64,000 bases of DNA from Proteles cristata cristata (lineage: Eukaryota > Chordata > Mammalia > Carnivora > Hyaenidae): contig JAESUZ010002606.1 in the NCBI GenBank assembly GCA_017311185.1, positions 310,001 to 374,000 of the forward strand, written 5' to 3'. How positions within the stretch are numbered: the first letter of the stretch is position 1; each line of letters starts with the position of its first letter. The notes beneath the pieces were generated by a model. That model was not told the DNA's origin. It saw nothing but the letters and a program-made list of their open reading frames with translations, and did not search any database. This document shows positions 1 to 8,937 of the stretch, piece after piece. A program made the position numbers and the translations under genes.

Positions 1-600
1 CAGATAGACAGAAAGGCTCCCTGGCGATACATTTCAGCCTTCAAACCAACACAGCAAGCATAGCAGCAAGGCCTATTCCTGGACTGTTCAGTTACATAAT
101 CTAGTAAGTTCCTATTTCATTTAAGCCAGTGTTTGGATTGGATTTTTCTCTCCCTTGCTACCGGAAGAGTGTTAACTTATACATCGGTTCAGAATCTCTC
201 ATGACCAAGAAATATTCTCAGATACTGAATGTGTCATAAGAATTAATATGGAAAACACTTAACAGGGAATAAGTGTACTTATAACTTATGTCCAATATCT
301 TTATTGTCTTTAAATAGTAATGTTCACCTGTGATGTAATGCAGTACAGAAAAGAGTTTAAATTGGCATTCTTGATATTCTGTGACTTCACGAGCTCTAGT
401 CATTATTATGGTAATGTGCTCTGGGGACAGTTTCCTCAAGTCTGAACGTGTACATTTGTTTCCTTTTTGAGTCTGAATTATTATTTCTCATTATCATGGA
501 ATAAAATAATCTTGAAGCTATTTAGAAATATTGATAAATCACTGGCACACACGAGCCTGTAATTGTTAAAGTGGGGACCTCACACTGTGATGCTTCTCTC
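1..600. other. unassigned AT-rich unique sequence
   Basis: No repeat family, RNA gene or credible coding frame is recognised. The right end (about 580-620) is a good pyrimidine tract leading into the candidate exon at 621. Confidence 0.5.
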
Positions 601-620
601 TGGCTACTTCTTTTACTCAG

Positions 621-827
621 GCAGTGCTGTGTGCACAACAGGCAGACGGGCCGACCCCCAAGCCTGACCACAATCTCCTGGCAGAGAGACATTTGTGCCT
701 GGAGATGGAGGTCGTCGGGAAGAAACTGTTCGCTTTAGGAAAGCTTCGTTCTGAAGTCAAAACTTCTAGCCTTCCCAGTGGTGACCTTTGTGCTCTCCAC
801 CCCGGGCGTCCACATCCTTGTCAAAGG
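621..827 (+). other. candidate exon, 207 bp, phase 0-0 (unproven)
   Basis: A pyrimidine-rich stretch ending in 'ttttactcag' precedes the segment, and 'AAAGG/GTGAGA' fits a donor at the right end. The 207 bp are exactly 69 codons and one frame is open throughout (starting AVLCAQQADG, ending PHPCQR). I recognise no domain. Base composition is more GC-rich than the flanks and no interspersed repeat was seen inside. It could be a coding exon, an untranslated or lncRNA exon, or chance, since an open frame of this length is not rare. A neighbouring exon with compatible phase was not found. Confidence 0.22.
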
Positions 828-829
828 GT

Positions 830-1289
830 GAGAGACCTTCTATAATTGACAAGAGGATTTCAAGACAAGGGGCCCGCCAGGTTGTCTACACGGAGCATTC
901 CCTACAAACAGACCCGGTTCCTTTTCCTGTAGGAAGAGAACAGTAAGGCAGATGCCGTTGCCTTTGTTTTTTGTTTTCATGGTGGTAAAGGACACCTTGA
1001 TGGTGCTAAAAGAAGGTTATCTTCATAGTGAGCCCCCTGCCATATCTCACACAGCTATTTTGTTAACACTATACCAGGAAGGCCTGGAGTTCATGTTAGT
1101 AGGTAATTCTTTCACGTCGCTCAAAATTCTAAGATACAAATATTTGTGAAAACTTTCTTTCCCTCTCTGGTTTTCCTGGATGCTCATTTTCCTCCCCAGC
1201 GGCAATCCATTTTATGTGTCTGCCATGTCTCCTCAGGGCGACGTCACACACATTTAAACAAAGGCAGGTCAATGTTATCTTCTCCCTTT
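830..1289. other. unassigned unique sequence
   Basis: Nothing recognisable. Short open frames at 952-1149 and 1146-1349 overlap in different frames and show no domain, so they are treated as chance. Confidence 0.4.
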
Positions 1290-1480
1290 CACCTCAACAA
1301 TGATATATGTCCTACTCTGCAAAGGTACAGATTTCTTTTTTTCACTTAAGATATCCTGGATCTACTTCCATCTTGGTATGCAAGGAGCTTCCTCATTCTT
1401 TTTCGTAGCCTCTGAGCATTTCACAATTTCATAATATCATGGTTTCACCAGTGTCCTGTTGGTAACGTTTATATCACTCC
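1290..1480 (-). mobile_element. ancient LINE-1 (L1M) 3' region fragment, antisense
   Basis: The plus strand reads like the complement of old L1 3' sequence: 'ttcacttaagatatcctggatc', then 'gagcttcctcattctttttcgtag', then a degraded 'taatatcatggtttcaccagtgtcctgttgg'. The same order of blocks appears at 4610-4998 and 22530-23020, which supports a shared family. It is highly diverged and the edges are approximate. Confidence 0.5.
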
Positions 1481-1572
1481 CCAGGGTTAAAAGTGAGTGT
1501 TATATCATACATCATATAGCTGACCTGGGTCTCTCTGATTAACACATGTGTGTATCCACCAGTTCATTTCAG

Positions 1573-1627
1573 GCACATGCAAAGATGAAGGATCTCTTCT
1601 GGATGCTTCTTGCCATAGCTCTCCAAG
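1573..1627 (+). other. candidate signal-peptide exon ending in phase 1 (unproven)
   Basis: An acceptor-like 'ttcatttcag' is followed by 10 bases, then ATG at 1585 and codons for MKDLFWMLLAIALQ, with a split codon G at a 'CAAG/GTGATC' donor. The peptide has a charged start and a hydrophobic core, as signal peptides do. Ending one base into a codon (phase 1) is the usual pattern for leader exons of immunoglobulin-superfamily receptors. Nothing downstream was recognised as an Ig-type exon, and the donor is imperfect. Chance remains quite possible. Confidence 0.18.
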
Positions 1628-2672
1628 GTGATCACATCATAGTGAAATGAAACATAAGCTCACAGTTTTGGGTATTTATCTCTAAACTGCATACATGATG
1701 TTCAACACAGACATCTATGTCTCAGGATACAATGGAAAGGAGACATAAGAAAATTAAAAACTGCCTAGTTTTCACAGGACATGGAGAAATAAAATATGTC
1801 ATTTGGCCCCCGATCCAGCAGAAGACACCTTGTGAACTACAAATGGCGGGGACGCAAGAACTTTCCTTGACTTATTTGGATAAAAAAAATTATAGAATGT
1901 TTGAGAAAGACACTCTGGGAGGAAGTTGGTGGCAAGAGACAAGAGTGACTCAGTAACCCTTCTTACATGTGGAATCATGGACGGAAGGGTATAATTAAGT
2001 CACCCATTATGAGCTTGAACCAGGTGAGCAGTGGTCACTGGCTTTGATTTTAATTTGTGTATTGAAATGAAGCTTTTTGCACACTGTGCCATTATATATG
2101 GCTTTCTTCAAGCATGGATAATTGATACAAGTCATAAAGATTTGTAGCCTTTTCATTCTTTCTCTTGATGTCTGCACACATCTCGATCAACATCTACATT
2201 TGTTATATGTTAATAGATCTTTCTAATCATTCATGATACATCTTACTAGTCCTAATCAGAGTGAAAAACGATGAAAACAATTCACACACAAATCAGATCT
2301 TTGAGTTTACTCTTGTTAACTAATCTTTTCGTGCGACTGGCTCCTCGAACAATGGAAGCAACTTCCTTTGTGTGTGCTACCGTTCTCCCCTCTGGGTGAA
2401 GACTCCAGCACTTCCTTCATTTCTCATCACTCGCAGGTAATAAGCATCCTCGTGGTGGCTGGAAGTCACACACACAGCCTCAACCTCATAATTACAGCTT
2501 CTCCCTTCCCTTGGCTGGGGCCTGTCTGTGATCCAGGAAAGGTGGGAGGGGGAGGCTGCTTCCCTTTGTTCCTTGTCTTCCCGCCCCGAGATGCTGTCTG
2601 CGAGGAGCTCTGCCAAGAGCGGGGAGTGGGTGTGGGAGGCAGGAGAGAGGTGACTGGCAGGAAGGTACTCAC

Positions 2673-2771
2673 GAGTACTGCCTGGCTTCCCCTCTCTGGG
2701 CCTGGCAGTGTTTGAGACACTCTCCTGGGCAACGTCATAGACCCTGTACACATTCTTCTCCTGGGCCTTGA
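2673..2771 (-). other. candidate symmetric phase 1-1 exon with tyrosine-rich peptide (unproven)
   Basis: Read on the minus strand, 'ttgtcag' could serve as acceptor and 'ACTC/GTGAGTACC' is a strong donor. The 99 bp between them give an open phase 1-1 frame. It encodes KAQEKNVYRVYDVAQE, then a region rich in S, P, R and G. Tyrosines spaced like this, in a short symmetric exon, resemble cytoplasmic-tail exons of leukocyte receptors, but I cannot name a family. The upstream pyrimidine tract is poor, and a SINE has inserted about 30 bp upstream of the acceptor. Confidence 0.15.
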
Positions 2772-2788
2772 CTGACAACCCCAATGGC

Positions 2789-3007
2789 CTGAGCAGTGCC
2801 CTTTCTTTCTTCTTTTGAGAGAGAGAGGGATGTGCACGAGAGAGCTTGTGTCCAACGGGGAGGGGGCAGAGAGAGGGAGAGAATCGTAAGCAGGCTCCAC
2901 GCCCAGCGGGGTCTCATGACCGTGAGATCATGACCTGAGCCCAAATCAACAGTAGGTCGCTTAACCGTTTAACCGATTCAGCCACCAGGCGCTCTGAGCA
3001 GTGCCCT
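2789..3007 (-). mobile_element. CAN-SINE type B, minus strand
   Basis: The body is 2803-2993, flanked by the 14-bp TSD ctgagcagtgccct (2789-2802 and 2994-3007). It is diverged, and the tRNA-like head at the right end has lost bases ('gccaccaggcgctc'). Confidence 0.88.
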
Positions 3008-3113
3008 GTCTATTGGCTGGTCTACCTGTTCCTCTCTTGGCGTCTGCTCCTGCCAGTGTTCTTTTTACCTGCGCCCTTCACCCCAGCCAGCTGCCCTTGG
3101 ACAGGATCTATTT

Positions 3114-3803
3114 AAAATAGCCTCTAGGGGCACCTGGGTGGCTCAGTAGGTTAAACATCATGGAATTCTACTTGGCAATGACAAAGAATGAAATCCTGCC
3201 ATTTGCAACAACATGGATGGAACTGGAGGGTGTTATGTGAAGTGAAATAAGTCAGAGAAAGACCGATATATGTTTTCACTCATATGTGAAACTTGAGAAA
3301 CTTAAGGGAGGACCGTGAGGGAAAGGAAGGGGAAGAAATAGTTTCAAACAGAGGGAGGCAAACCATAAGAGACTCTTGAATGCAGAGAACAAACTGAGGG
3401 TTTATGGGACTGGGGGAGGGAGAAATGGGTGATGGGCATTGAGGGGGGCACTTGTTATTGTTGTTGAGATGAGCACTGGGTGTTGTATGTAAGCGATGAG
3501 TCATGGGAATCTACCCCCAAAACCAAGAGTACGCTGTATACACTGTGTGCTAGCCAACTTGACAATAACTTATACATAAAAAACAAACCAAAAAAAAATG
3601 TCACGCTCTTGATTTCAGCTCACGTCATGATCTCACGGTTTCAAGCCCTGAGTTGGGCTCTGCACTGACAGTGCAAAGCCTGCTTAGGATTCTCTCTCCT
3701 TCTCTCTCTGCACCCCCACCCCCACTGCCCCCGGCTCTCTCTCTATCTCTCTCTCAAAATAAGTAAGTAAACCTTATTTAAAAAAACTAACAAAATGGCC
3801 TCT
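3114..3803 (+). mobile_element. CAN-SINE type B, plus strand, split by an L1
   Basis: The head is 3126-3159 and the remainder 3600-3791. The outer TSD is aaaatagcctct (3114-3125) and aaaatggcctct (3792-3803), with one mismatch. The tRNA-like box stops after 'ggttaaacatc' and resumes with 'gctcttgatttcagctc', which is exactly where an L1 3' end has inserted. So the SINE is older than the L1. Confidence 0.85.
3160..3599 (+). mobile_element. 5'-truncated carnivore LINE-1 3' end, inserted inside a SINE
   Basis: It begins near the end of ORF2 ('tggaattctacttggcaatg') and runs through the G-rich 3' UTR ('gggtgatgggcattgagg', 'gagcactgggtgttgtatg') to 'acttgacaataac' and a short A-rich tail. The same 3' UTR is present at 44268-45283 and in part at 8707-8922. 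Direct repeats at the inner junctions are poor (aaacatca and aaatgtca). No coding capacity remains. Confidence 0.88.
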
Positions 3804-4217
3804 GGGCCACGGGGTGTTCTGTTGATGCTCTTGGTGGGGTGGGCCATTTCCCTCTTCTCTGCGACCTGGCCTCTTTAAGGTTGTCACTCACAACCTCCAG
3901 AATTAACCACACAAGGATAACAAAGCGAGTTTTAGGGGGGCATGCTGAGCTGAAGCTCCTCTACCCTTAAGCAGATTTCCAAGCTCCTTCTAGAGAAATC
4001 CTCCTCACCAGATCCTCCCTCTCCCCTCAACATGTTAGGCCTATAATGTGGGTCAGTTGTCTAGCCTGCTCTTGGCATCTACTGTGAACTTTCCATATGG
4101 CTCACACCTCACTCTGGAATCTGAAATCTATCAAACTTGGTGAGTCAGTCAACCCCCCCTCCTTCGCCCCCTCATTAAACATCCGTCCTCTTTGTTTTCT
4201 TTTTTTGCCTTTGAACG
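3804..4217. other. unassigned unique sequence
   Basis: Mixed-composition DNA with a short run of C at 4150-4160. No repeat or coding frame recognised. Confidence 0.45.
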
Positions 4218-4475
4218 ATATTCCTTCTATTTTATTTTTTAATTTTTAAGTGTTTATTCATATTTGAGAGAGAGACAAAGAGACAGAATTCAAGAGGGGG
4301 AGAGTCAGAGAGAGAGGGAGACACAGAATCCGAAGCAGGCTCCAGGCTCTGAGCAGACAGCACAGAGCCCAACTCGGGGCTCGAACTCAGAATCCGTGAG
4401 CTCATGACCTGAACCAAAGTTGGACACTCAACTGACTGAACCACCCAGGCACCCCAAGGATAGTCCTTTTATTTA
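4218..4475 (-). mobile_element. CAN-SINE type B, minus strand
   Basis: The body is about 4236-4455, with tail on the left and 'cacccaggcacccc' head on the right. An imperfect TSD is visible (gatattccttctattt and gatagtccttttattt). Confidence 0.88.
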
Positions 4476-4609
4476 GAGTGTTATCTCAAGCAAAACTTGC
4501 CCGCTGCCAGAGGGCCTCACTCAGATTCTGTGAGATGGCTTTTAATCTTCCCGTGGCTCTGGGAGGCCCCTCGGTTTTCTTTATATCTATTTATTTAAGT
4601 CACATGTTT

Positions 4610-4998
4610 TTGATTAGGTAACATATGCACATAGTACAAAATTCAAAAGGTGCAAAAGGGAACAGCATGGAAAGCAGGTTTCTCCTCAACCTTTATCATT
4701 CAGATTCCTGGTCTCTTTCTCCAAAGGTCCAAAAGGACTATGCGTTTGGAAGTGTATTTCCAGAAGTATACATGCAGATATAGGTGTATAGTTATGAAAA
4801 CTTTTGTTCATAAAAATGGCGTAAAACACACTTTTCTGTACCCTGCTTTTTCCACTTAATATATTATCTTGGAGGTCATTTCATATGAGCACGTAGAAAG
4901 CTACCTCTTTTTTCGTAATGATTACATTCAATTTCCTCAAGTGGCTGTAACATAATTTACTTTACCAATTCCATGTTTATAAAGTTCAGGTTTACCCG
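4610..4998 (-). mobile_element. ancient LINE-1 (L1M) 3' region, antisense
   Basis: The plus strand carries the consecutive landmarks of old L1 3' sequence in antisense: 'caaaattcaaaaggtgcaaa', 'ttctgtaccctgctttttcc', 'cacttaatatattatcttgg', and the stretch preceding the 'ggtttacccg' region. A type A SINE (5013-5241) has landed at its right end. Confidence 0.62.
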
Positions 4999-5255
4999 TG
5001 TTGCCTGATTTATTTATTTATTTATTTATTAAATATTTTTATTTATTTCTAGGAGAGAGAGAGACAGCGTGAGCAGGGAAGGCTCAGAGAGAGAGGGAGT
5101 CACAGACTCTGAAACAGCCTCCAGGCTCTGAGCTGGCAGTCAGCACGGAGCCCGACGCGGGGCTTGAACCCACCAACCGCGAGATCATGACCTAAGGGAA
5201 TAGTCGGACGCTTAACCGACTAAGCCACCCAGGCGCCCCCTTGTTGCCTGATTTA
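4999..5255 (-). mobile_element. CAN-SINE type A, minus strand
   Basis: The body is 5013-5241, with a perfect 14-bp TSD tgttgcctgattta (4999-5012 and 5242-5255). The tail holds a TTTA run. It is close to the type A form, so a fairly recent insertion. Confidence 0.93.
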
Positions 5256-5270
5256 AACAAACCATTTAGA

Positions 5271-5617
5271 GGGGCACCTGGCTGGCTCAGTTGGTGGAGC
5301 ATGCAATTCCTGATTTTGAGGTCGTAAGTTCAAGCCCCACGTTGGGTATAGAGCTTGCTTTTATTTTTATTTATTTTTTTTAATGTTTTTAATTTATTTC
5401 TAGGAGAGAGAGAGAGACAGTGTGAGCAGGGGAGGGTCAGAGAGAGAGGGAGTCACAGACTGAAACAGGCTCCAGGCTCTGAGCTGGCAGTCAGCACAGA
5501 GCCCGATGTGGGGCTCGAACCCACGAACTGCGAGATCATGATCTAAGCGAAAGTCGGACGCTTAACCGACTAAGCCACCCAGGCGCCCTAGAGCTTACTT
5601 TTAAAAAGGAAATAAAA
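5271..5617 (+). mobile_element. CAN-SINE type C, plus strand, split by a type A SINE
   Basis: The left part is 5271-5363 ('ggggcacctggctggctcag', 'gattttgaggtcgtaagttc', 'cccacgttgggtatagagc') and the right part 5589-5617 ('tagagcttacttttaaa'). It is interrupted in its 3' segment by the insertion at 5364-5588. This is the oldest of the three SINE forms here. Confidence 0.82.
5349..5603 (-). mobile_element. CAN-SINE type A, minus strand, nested in a type C SINE
   Basis: The body is 5364-5588. The TSD is tagagcttgctttta (5349-5363) and tagagcttactttta (5589-5603), one mismatch. The duplicated target belongs to the host SINE, which proves the order of insertion. Confidence 0.93.
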
Positions 5618-5850
5618 GGGGTGCCTGGGTGGCTCAGTCGGTTAAGCATGGTTAAGTGTCCAATTTTGGCCCAGGTCATGATCTCACAGTTTGTGGGTTC
5701 AAGCCCCGTACCCAGCTCTGTGCTGACAGCTCAGAGGCTGGAGCCTACTTTAGATTCTGTGTCTTCCCTTCTCTCTGTCCCTCCCCTGCTCATGCTCTGT
5801 GTCCCTCTATTTCTCAATAATAAATAATTGTTAAAAAAAAATTAAAAAAT
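5618..5850 (+). mobile_element. CAN-SINE type B, plus strand, with duplicated A-box segment
   Basis: Full length, with an A-rich tail ending in 'ttaaaaaat'. The tRNA-like part contains 'ggttaagcat' immediately followed by 'ggttaagtgt' (5640-5659), a 10-bp local duplication absent from the other copies. The next SINE starts directly at its tail. Confidence 0.9.
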
Positions 5851-6070
5851 AGGGGCGCCTGGGTGGCTTAGTCGGTTAAGCGTCCGACTTTCGCTTAGGT
5901 CATGATCTCGCGGTTCGTGGGTTCGAGCCCCACGTCGGGGTCTGTGCTGACTGCCAGTTCAGAGCCTGGAGCCTGTTTCAGTCTGTGACTCCCTCTCTGA
6001 TGCTCCCCTGTTCACGCTGTCTCTCTCTCTCCTAGAAATAAATAAAACATTTAAAAAAAGGTAAAAAATA
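5843..6070 (+). mobile_element. CAN-SINE type A, plus strand, inserted in the tail of the previous SINE
   Basis: The body is 5852-6061. The 9-bp repeat taaaaaata (5843-5851 and 6062-6070) is the target duplication, taken from the A-rich tail of the SINE at 5618-5850. It is near the type A form. Confidence 0.92.
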
Positions 6071-6099
6071 AAAATACTTTAAAAATAATCAATTTATAT

Positions 6100-6335
6100 A
6101 ATTGTTTGAGCATGGGCTCTGGAACTAGACTGTCTCTGTTTATGTTTCAGCTAGACCACTTACTTGCTGTGTGGCCTGAAGCACGGTACTAAACCTCTCT
6201 GTGCCTCAGTTTCTACATCTCTAAAATGGAAAGAATAATATTTACCTTTTGGATTTGTAAAGACTAAATGGATTAAAACAGGTAAAAAGCTTATACCTGT
6301 GGTTAGCACACACTAACACACTTACTATATATTAA
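6100..6335 (+). mobile_element. MIR, plus strand, nearly full length
   Basis: The order of blocks is diagnostic: 'gagcatgggctctggaacta', 'cttacttgctgtgtggcctg', 'cctctctgtgcctcagtttc', 'taaaatggaaagaataata', 'aaatggattaaaacaggtaa'. This is an ancient mammalian tRNA-derived SINE and the best-preserved MIR in the window. Confidence 0.83.
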
Positions 6336-6964
6336 TACTTATTCTTACTGGATAAAAGTGCTCTGTTTCCTCTTGCTGTTCCTGACTGGATCCGGAGACC
6401 CAGATGGAGAGGAATATTGTTTCTCCCCTGTGGTGTTGGGGAAGGGACTTCCTGGCTTTGTGCTTCAGACATGTATCTAGTACCTGCCAATCTCAAGGCA
6501 GCCTGGGCGCTCTTTGTCTCATGGTTTTCACAGCCAAGTCTGGGCCCATGACTTGTGATCTGGATGCCTCAGCAAGGTGGGGACTGATGGTACTTCCTGG
6601 GCCTTTCCCCTGCTCTGTGGTTCCTACTGGCCCCGTAGACCATCCGAGGTCTGGCCACTTCTCCAGTGTAGCCTAGTCCCGGCAGTTTGCTCCATATTCT
6701 CTAGATGCAGAGCCATGGTCTCCCTACCTTGGTGATCCCTCTGACAAGCTTCGCTTTCTGCTCTTGTCCAGAGCTTGAAACAAGGTTCTGGGGCAGCAGC
6801 CATCTTTGTCCTTTGTGTTTGCTCGTATCCAGTGAATGCAGCGCTCCGAATTCTGCATCCTCTCCTGGTTGGCTAAAGGTCGAGCTGCAGTTCTTTCTTT
6901 CAGAATGGAACTGTATTCCCTGACTTTGGCATGTTTGACACTTTATCTGTTGCATTTATATTTA
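6336..6964. other. unassigned unique sequence
   Basis: Moderate GC, no repeat recognised. Open frames on both strands at 6404-6955 overlap one another, end without splice logic, and show no domain. Confidence 0.4.
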
Positions 6965-7362
6965 AATGATGATAGTTAGGCTGTGTATGATATTCTTGGA
7001 TCACACTCCTTTTTTTAAAAGGATTGCCTCACTGTTTTTTTTTTATTGTTGAATGTTACTATGGAGAAGTCTAAAGCTCATCTGAAAATTTTCCCTTTAT
7101 AGATGAGTTGATAATTTCACGTAGATGTTCAAAATATTTTTTTTTATTCATCATTGTAGTCTAGTAACTTTACTGAGGCATTTTCTTGTTGACAGTTCAA
7201 AATGTTTGTTTTCATCTTTCTTTTTTTTTCCCTCGAGGTTTTCTTCTGTGGTCTTTACTCGTTTTCGTGTGTTCAGTTACTTTGTCACTCCTGTTGTGGC
7301 CCTCAGTTCAATGATGATAAATACCTTTTCTCTCTTCTTTCCTCATCCTTCCAATTGATTTT
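6965..7362 (-). mobile_element. possible ancient LINE-1 ORF2 fragment, antisense
   Basis: T-rich plus strand with 'ttactatggagaagtctaaagc', 'tttatagatgagttgat' and 'gttcagttactttgtcactc', in an order similar to the antisense endonuclease region of old L1s (compare 29300-29560). Strongly diverged, so the family call is tentative. Confidence 0.38.
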
Positions 7363-7581
7363 AAGAATCAGTTTTTTTATGTTTATTTATTTATTTTGAG
7401 AGAGACAGAGCATGAGCGAGGGAGGGGCCGAGAGAGAGGGTGAGAGAGACTCCCAAGCAGGCTCTGCACTGTCAGTGAAGAACCTCCTGTGGGGCTTGAT
7501 CTCACAAACCATGAGATCATGACCTGAGATGACATTGAGTCAGACACTTAACCAACTGAACCATGCAGGGCCCAAAAATCA
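7363..7581 (-). mobile_element. CAN-SINE type B, minus strand, degraded
   Basis: The body is 7371-7573. Probable short TSD aagaatca and aaaaatca. The head has decayed to 'accatgcagggccc'. Confidence 0.83.
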
Positions 7582-8437
7582 CTACTTATGCTATATTTTA
7601 TCAATGACATTAAAAATATCTATATAAAGTAGGACTAATTAAACAAAGGTATGACTACTAATATCCGGTTTAGAAGTACATCAGCTTAATCTGACAAGTT
7701 TATTCTAAAATTGATCTGGAAATTCTAAGGACTGAGAATAATCCTGAAAGTGGCAATCTTGAAGAAGAATAAGGATGGAGGACTTACACTTTTAGGCATT
7801 AGGTTTCTCATAAAGTTACAATTAAGACAATGTGGTATAGATATTAGGAGAGATAAACAGATGAAGGGAACAGAAATCCAGAAACAGACCCACACATATA
7901 CAGTTCCCTGATTTGTGATAAGTGTAATTCAGGGGGGAAAAATGTTATTTGGAATAATGGTGTTGGGTAAATTAGCTACTCACATAGGAAGAAAATTAAC
8001 CTGACCCCCTACCTCACACCACACACCAATATTAATTTGAGATGGGTCTTAGAATTAAATGGGAAAATTAAAACAATAAAGTTTAAAAGGAACTGAGGGG
8101 AATATTTTCATAACTTTGAGGTAAGCAATGGTTTCTTAAACATGTTGCAAAAGACACTAAGTATAAAATAGAATACTGATAAGTGGGACCTAAATAAAAT
8201 TAAGAACTTTTCATCAAAAAGACATCATTAAAGTGAAAAGGTAAGATTCAGACTGGGAGAAGATATCTGACAAAGGACCCCTACCAGGAATCCACAAAGA
8301 ACTCCTTCATATTAGCAAGAGAGAGACAGGCAGTCCAACAGAAAATGGGCAAAGACTTGAATGGCTACTTCACAAAAAATAAGCACATGAAAAGCTTCTA
8401 AACATGAGTCATCAGGGAAATGTAAATTAAAATTACA

Positions 8438-8655
8438 GAGGTGTATGGGTGGCTCATTTGGTTAAGCATCTGAGTCTTGATTTTGGCTCAGGTCACGATC
8501 TCAAGGTTTGCGGGTTTGAACCCTGAGTTGGGCTTTGTGCTGACAGCGCGAAGCCTGCTTGGGATTCTTTCTCTTCCTGTCTCTGCCCCTCCCCCTGCTC
8601 ATTCTATCTCTCTCTCTCAAAATAAATAAATAAATGTTAGAAAAAAAGAAAACTT
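8438..8655 (+). mobile_element. CAN-SINE type B, plus strand, inside an ancient L1
   Basis: It starts 'gaggtgtatgggtggctcat' and ends in 'aaataaataaataaatg' plus an A-rich tail. It carries the 'gcctgcttgggattc' variant seen in older type B copies. The flanking L1 continues on both sides. Confidence 0.86.
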
Positions 8656-8691
8656 TTTAATGATTTCAAAGCTATATATACAGGTAATTTT

Positions 8692-8712
8692 TGACCTAGA
8701 AATTCTTTTTTT

Positions 8713-8755
<43 letters not shown>

Positions 8756-8937
8756 AATAGTTTATTGTCAAGTTGGTTTCCATATAACACCCAGTGCTCA
8801 TCCCCACAAGTGCCCTCCTCCGGAGGATTAGGAGGAACTTAACAGAGGACCACGAGGGAGAAGAAGGGGGGAAATAGTCGGGGAGGGAGAGAGGCAAACC
8901 ATGAGAGACTCTTGAATGCTGATGACCTAGAAATTCT
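8692..8937 (-). mobile_element. short twin-primed (5'-inverted) carnivore LINE-1 with 15-bp TSD
   Basis: Between two perfect copies of tgacctagaaattct (8692-8706 and 8923-8937) lies a poly-T/TTTA tract, then the antisense L1 3' end ('gtttattgtcaagttggttt', 'ccagtgctcatccccacaag', up to about 8820). An abrupt switch to the sense strand of the adjacent 3' UTR follows ('aggaacttaacagaggacca', 'ggcaaaccatgagagactct'). This is the structure produced when the 5' part of a new L1 is copied in inverted orientation. It is flanked by the host L1. Confidence 0.9.

Larger units (their letters stand above)
1481..2788. other. mostly unique sequence
   Basis: No interspersed repeat recognised. It contains the candidate exons at 1573-1627 (+) and 2673-2771 (-). 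Around 2520-2660 the plus strand is purine-rich with runs of G. The overlapping frames on both strands at 2368-2900 share one composition-biased stretch and cannot all be real. Confidence 0.4.

Noticed and set aside
2378..2466. Second minus-strand exon candidate (SHHEDAYYLRVM...) downstream of the 2673-2771 candidate
   Set aside because: The possible acceptor is in a phase that does not fit the phase-1 donor at 2673; joining gives an early stop.
2377..2944. Three overlapping minus-strand frames of 69-144 codons
   Set aside because: They overlap in different frames over purine/pyrimidine-biased DNA, and part of the region is a SINE. Only the 99-bp segment was kept as a weak candidate.
5355..5546. 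Apparently conserved peptide (GERERQ...QAPGSELAVSTEPD) found at 5355, 11797, 28093, 43473 and elsewhere
   Set aside because: All occurrences are the same reading frame through the minus-strand SINE, not a protein family.
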